From positions 2,976,001 to 3,040,000 of the forward strand of contig NZ_CP125854.1 of assembly GCF_030169785.1 (NCBI RefSeq): a stretch of 64,000 nucleotides of DNA, written 5' to 3'. The notes under the pieces were generated by a model. It ran no database searches. It had not been told where the DNA came from and worked only from the letters and a program-made list of their open reading frames with translations. Both the position numbers and the translations under genes were made by a program. Positions 60,690-64,000 of this stretch are shown piece by piece; the first letter of the stretch is position 1, and each line of letters opens with the position of its first letter. Origin of the DNA: Bdellovibrio sp. 22V (lineage in GTDB: Bacteria; Bdellovibrionota; Bdellovibrionia; Bdellovibrionales; Bdellovibrionaceae).

Positions 60690-60711
60690 TTTTGACGACA
60701 TTTCAAAAAAC

Positions 60712-60736
60712 AAAAGGCCCGTTCATCGGGCCTTTT
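60712..60736. terminator. Bidirectional terminator between convergent genes
   Basis: AAAAGGCCCG and CGGGCCTTTT form a perfect 10-bp stem with a 5-nt loop and T-runs on both sides, between the 352-residue protein gene and the DedA gene. Confidence 0.9.
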
Positions 60737-60744
60737 TTATTTGT

Positions 60745-61413
60745 TTAACTTTGCGGGCGAGCGGCCCAGCGTTCCCGCAGTTTCTTGACCAAGAAATACA
60801 CCAACAGCAAACCGATAATGGCGAAAACTACGAGCTTGAACTGACGAAGCTTATTCAGAATAGGCTCGCCATAATGAGCCAACAGGTAAATCTGCGTCGG
60901 CACACTGATCAAAGCCGCAACCCCATCAATGACGATAAACTTCCACGCAGGATATCGGAGCATTCCACAGGCCAAGTGTCCTGGGAAACGCAGACCCGGC
61001 GTAAAACGGAAGATCCCGCACGCATAGGCGCCGTACTTGTGAGTCCACTCCTCCACACGTTTCATCATGTGTGGCGGAAAGAGTTTATGCACGCGAGGAT
61101 GATAGAGTAATTTTCTTCCGAAGATCCGCCCTATTAAATAAATAAACGTGTCACTCATGACGACGGCAGAAAAAGCGATAATAGAGGCGGTATGAACGTT
61201 CACGACAGGCGCGCCTTCATAAGGCGGAGGAAAGTGTTGCGGGTGCGCGCCCATAAACGCCAGAATACCGACGCTGATGAGGGTCACCTCTTCCGGTAGC
61301 GGAAAGCCCACGGAAGACAGAATCATCATTCCGATCAATGCAGCATAGACAGTTCCCGGCTGATAGGCGAACTGCGACATCCACTGAAAAATCGGCTCGT
61401 TAGCAAATTCCAA
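60745..61413 (-). CDS. DedA-family membrane protein
   Basis: 222 residues with several membrane segments and the family marks: FPLPEEVTLISVG, DTFIYLIGRIFGRKLL and RFTPGLRFPGHLACGMLR with the conserved Arg residues, then a C-terminal helix. DedA proteins are thought to move phospholipids or isoprenoid carriers (such as undecaprenyl phosphate) across the inner membrane. It faces the 352-residue protein gene across a terminator. Confidence 0.9.
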   Translation of the reverse strand: MEFANEPIFQWMSQFAYQPGTVYAALIGMMILSSVGFPLPEEVTLISVGILAFMGAHPQHFPPPYEGAPVVNVHTASIIAFSAVVMSDTFIYLIGRIFGRKLLYHPRVHKLFPPHMMKRVEEWTHKYGAYACGIFRFTPGLRFPGHLACGMLRYPAWKFIVIDGVAALISVPTQIYLLAHYGEPILNKLRQFKLVVFAIIGLLLVYFLVKKLRERWAARPQS

Positions 61414-61511
61414 ATTTCCTGTCTCCTAAGGCACCTACTATGGAGTAAACTGTCCGACTTGAACACATATGCTACACCGTGCTATGTGTATTTCACTCAC
61501 TAAGGAATAGT

Positions 61512-62363
61512 ATGCAGAGTGCCAGAGGATTTGAATACGGAGTCCGACATATAATCAGCCCTCAGTCCGGAAGGCTGAGTGATGTTTTATTAAGCACTTT
61601 GGATCTTGATCGTGAAGAAATCACTTTTCTTTTGGACCTTGGCTCTATTTATTTGAATCACAAGAGAGTTAAAGAAGATTCCTCGGTTTCTTCCGGCGAT
61701 TATTTGCGCGTGCATACAAAACCCCGGCGCTTTCTGCGCGATGATGGAAATTGGTCAGAGCGCATTTTGTTTCAAAATAAACATTTTCTTGTTGTAAGGA
61801 AAGTCTCAGGCCTTCCCGTTCACGCCAGCGTCGACAATATTCAAGAGAACCTGCAAAAATATTTAGAAAATGCTCTAGGACATGAATTGTATGTCACTCA
61901 CCGCCTAGATGTACCCACACGCGGGTTGATCGTTTATGCCAAGACGGCCGAGTTTTTAAGCGCATTTAATAAAATGCTCGTCGATCGTGAGATGAAAAAA
62001 ATCTATCGCGCGATCGTCGAAGGCCAGAACATATCCACCGGAGTTCTAACTCATTATATGGAGCCGTCGCCTCGCGCACCGAAAACCGTGTCGCATGAAG
62101 CTCGCGAAGGCTGGCAGAACTGTGTCCTTGATATCTTAGCGAAGAAAGTTTTGCCGGAGAATCGCAGTGAGCTTTTGATTCATTTGCAGACAGGTCGCAC
62201 TCACCAGATCCGCGCTCAACTGGGATACGAAAAACATCCCATCGTGGGTGATCATACTTATGGCGCGCAGAAAATTTGGGAAGAGGAAAAGATCGAACTG
62301 GAAGCCTGTGAGCTCAGTTTCAAAAACCCGCTCACAGGAGAAGAACATCACTTCGTTCTTTAG
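61512..62363 (+). CDS. RluA-family 23S/tRNA pseudouridine synthase
   Basis: The ATG at 61512 has AAGGA 5 nt upstream; the frame extends 11 codons further back. 283 residues. An S4-like RNA-binding part (about 20-75, DREEITFLLDLGSIYLNHKR) precedes the catalytic domain with Asp133 in HRLDVPTRGL, the active-site Asp of the family. TGRTHQIRAQL and HPIVGDHTYG follow in the expected order. It converts U to pseudouridine in RNA; the specific site is not predictable. The stop overlaps the stop of the convergent barrel gene by 4 bp. Confidence 0.92.
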   Translation: MQSARGFEYGVRHIISPQSGRLSDVLLSTLDLDREEITFLLDLGSIYLNHKRVKEDSSVSSGDYLRVHTKPRRFLRDDGNWSERILFQNKHFLVVRKVSGLPVHASVDNIQENLQKYLENALGHELYVTHRLDVPTRGLIVYAKTAEFLSAFNKMLVDREMKKIYRAIVEGQNISTGVLTHYMEPSPRAPKTVSHEAREGWQNCVLDILAKKVLPENRSELLIHLQTGRTHQIRAQLGYEKHPIVGDHTYGAQKIWEEEKIELEACELSFKNPLTGEEHHFVL

Positions 62364-63280
62364 AAAAGGAACGCGTTCGTCATCAATGAGTATTGAATAT
62401 TCTCGGGCTTAAAGAACTCGATGTCTTTACCACGGTAAGAATTCAAGATCGCGCTGTTTTCCATCGCCACTGTGAATGTCAAACCACGCATAGGTCGAAT
62501 TTCCAAACCAAGACCATAGAAAGCTTTCGTCACGTGACTACCTTCAAGATCCTCAACGTCTGAAGAGTAATACCAGTCTTCGTCAAAGCCCACACGCGGC
62601 TTTAAAGAGAAGTATTTGTTGATATCCGCAACCACTTCAATTGTTTGCATCAAAGAGTATTGCTTGTTCGTTTGACGTGGATCCGTCACGTAATTGCCAT
62701 CGTCGAATTGTGGGATATCCTGATTGAAGCTCGCTGTTCTGCTCTGCCAGTAAAAATCAGGTTTGATACCGTAAGTGATCGAAGAAAAACGACCCAAAGC
62801 ATATTCAAAATACGCTTCCAAACGAAGCTTAGTGATCATGCCGGAATTTTCCGAATATTTGCTTGTTGGGAAATAAAGTTTTGCATTTCCTGAGATGTCA
62901 ACGTCGCCGATATAGCCAAGGTCGTACATCGAGTATGCGATGTGAATGTCAGAAAGTTGAAACTCTGATTTCACTTGATCGCCGTATTCGTTTTGTCCCG
63001 CTGTATTGAACAAGAATGGAAGTCGTAAAGAAGCCTTACGGTCTGAGTCGATTTTATAGTTGATACCGAAGTAAGTGTAAGAATCTTGCGAGCGGCCCGC
63101 TGTTTCGGTTTTTCCCGGCTTCATATTGGCTTGAGACGCGATAGAGAAAAGCGTCACGTTCCAGTTTTTGCGAAGGGAGTCACCGACCGACATCACCATG
63201 CTTTCTTCACGTTCCTGGGCCTGCGCAAGAGTTCCAAAACAAGACAAAGCTAAAGTGAGGGCCAAAGCCTTTTTAAACAT
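62360..63280 (-). CDS. Outer membrane beta-barrel protein of unknown function
   Basis: The ATG at 63280 has GGAGC 5 nt upstream; the frame is open further but upstream codons look non-coding. 306 residues, signal peptide ending LAQAQ. The mature part is a series of alternating amphipathic strands (YTYFGINYKI, ASLRLPFLFN, RLEAYFEYAL, KPRVGFDEDWYYS) closing with a terminal Phe (MTNAFLF), the outer membrane insertion signal. It resembles a transporter-type barrel of about 12-14 strands, but I recognise no family or cargo. Confidence 0.82.
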   Translation of the reverse strand: MFKKALALTLALSCFGTLAQAQEREESMVMSVGDSLRKNWNVTLFSIASQANMKPGKTETAGRSQDSYTYFGINYKIDSDRKASLRLPFLFNTAGQNEYGDQVKSEFQLSDIHIAYSMYDLGYIGDVDISGNAKLYFPTSKYSENSGMITKLRLEAYFEYALGRFSSITYGIKPDFYWQSRTASFNQDIPQFDDGNYVTDPRQTNKQYSLMQTIEVVADINKYFSLKPRVGFDEDWYYSSDVEDLEGSHVTKAFYGLGLEIRPMRGLTFTVAMENSAILNSYRGKDIEFFKPENIQYSLMTNAFLF

Positions 63281-63436
63281 GATCGCTCCAGTACAAATAT
63301 GCGGGAATTCTGAGGCAGGAATATGCCACAATGCGATATGTTACACAATAGTCAAAGTTTAGACAGCCCGAGTCTCAACCTATTCTTAAAACTCTTTCGG
63401 CTTGAGTCCTGCGTCTTAATTCCGATACAACAGGGG

Positions 63437-64000
63437 CATGAAAAAATTACTGTCATTTAAGAATCTGATCCTCGTCCTCCTCTTATCCTTCACAGTTGGC
63501 TGCGCCATCTCCTTCAAAAAGAAGCAATGGGATTTGCCTCCCCGTGCGGCCGACGAAGTGACTGTGATGTCATTTAACGTCGAAAACTTGTTCGACACCA
63601 CTCACGATAAGGACCGTGAGGATTGGACTTATTTGCCGCGTTCTTTGAAATTGCAGGATCCCGAAGTGCGTAAAGGCTGTGAGCAGAACGACAGCGCCTA
63701 TCGCCGTTCCGAGTGTCTTTCAACGGATTGGAACGAAACTCAGCTTGATAAGAAGCTCACGAACCTCACTCAGGTGGTTTTAGACGTTGATGGCAACGGC
63801 CCTGACGTTTTGATGTTGATCGAAGTTGAGAATGAAAATGTTCTGAATATCTGGAACGCGAAGTATCTGCAAAAAGCCGCTTACAAAACGATCGTGCTTT
63901 TGGAAGGTCCCGATAAGCGCGGTATCGACGTAGGCTTGATGTCTCGTTTCCCTGTCGTCGGTAAACCTGTTCTTCACCCGATTCCGTGGAAGCCTGCTAA
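63437..64000 (+). CDS. EEP-family (endonuclease/exonuclease/phosphatase) lipoprotein, N-terminal part (3' end outside window)
   Basis: The ATG at 63437 opens a frame that continues to the end of the window (188 codons, no stop). The N terminus is a lipoprotein signal (LLLSFTVGC). The EEP-fold marks appear in order: VTVMSFNVENLFDTT (metal-binding Asn and Glu region), DVLMLIEVENENVL (second Glu) and RGIDVGLMSRFPVV. Family members cut phosphodiester bonds in DNA, lipids or nucleotides; as a lipoprotein it would act outside the cytoplasm. The catalytic His/Asp pair lies beyond the window. Confidence 0.85.

Noticed and set aside
1-64000. tRNA, rRNA, transposase or integrase genes
   Set aside because: No cloverleaf with a TTCGA-type T loop, rRNA-like core or DDE/tyrosine recombinase frame was recognised in any intergenic region by eye; a tRNA scan would be needed to exclude tRNAs fully.

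Overview
The window looks like a chromosomal segment of a predatory bacterium of the Bdellovibrio group. The evidence is the moderate base composition, the density of exported proteins and lipoproteins, a TIGR02147-family regulator (a family abundant in Bdellovibrio), and two large fibre proteins with a C-terminal intramolecular chaperone (peptidase S74) domain, the architecture reported for the Bdellovibrio mosaic adhesive trimer prey-binding fibres. I see no phage, transposase, CRISPR array, rRNA or tRNA gene.

Layout. 1-6.7 kb: the end of a penicillin-acylase-like gene, a small exported protein, then a leftward run of carD, gltX, cysS and an orphan histidine kinase. 6.9-21.4 kb: a surface/secretion stretch with a subtilase, a solute-binding protein, a 14-blade RCC1-repeat lipoprotein, the 1556-residue fibre protein and an Asp-box lipoprotein. 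21.5-31.9 kb: recG, an HD-GYP phosphodiesterase, a diheme cytochrome-like lipoprotein, a TonB-dependent receptor, a trypsin-like lipoprotein and a MASE1 hybrid kinase. 31.5-37.3 kb: housekeeping genes (thioesterase, rhodanese-like lipoprotein, lysS, aldolase, nfu, MATE pump). 37.3-47.9 kb: a large Ig-like/FGE-fold lipoprotein, an exported ABC1/UbiB-like kinase, an HNH nuclease in an AT-rich pocket, a MOSC protein, a Cro/CI-type regulator, a deoxyhypusine-synthase-like enzyme and a methyltransferase. 48-57.3 kb: almost only exported proteins, including a metzincin protease, the second fibre protein and the TIGR02147 regulator. 57.3-64 kb: a KH RNA-binding protein, a small membrane protein, tcdA, a TatD nuclease, a DedA protein, a RluA pseudouridine synthase, an outer-membrane barrel and the start of an EEP-family lipoprotein.

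Two regulatory patterns tie the surface genes together. First, a 21-bp palindrome, GAGCGC-N9-GCGCTC, occurs five times exactly and once degenerately between 51.4 and 57.8 kb. Each copy lies 70-103 bp upstream of a gene start, and one is in front of the TIGR02147 regulator itself. This suggests a local regulon of exported proteins, a protease and a fibre. Second, TAAA-N15-TCCGATAA, the form of a sigma-28/FliA promoter, stands in front of the large fibre gene and the Asp-box lipoprotein gene. The same -10 element precedes the Ig-like lipoprotein gene. In all three cases exactly 7 nt separate the -10 from the ATG and there is no Shine-Dalgarno sequence, which predicts leaderless mRNAs made with the motility (attack-phase) regulon.

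All calls are by reading the sequence; no database search was run. Functions of many exported proteins remain unknown.
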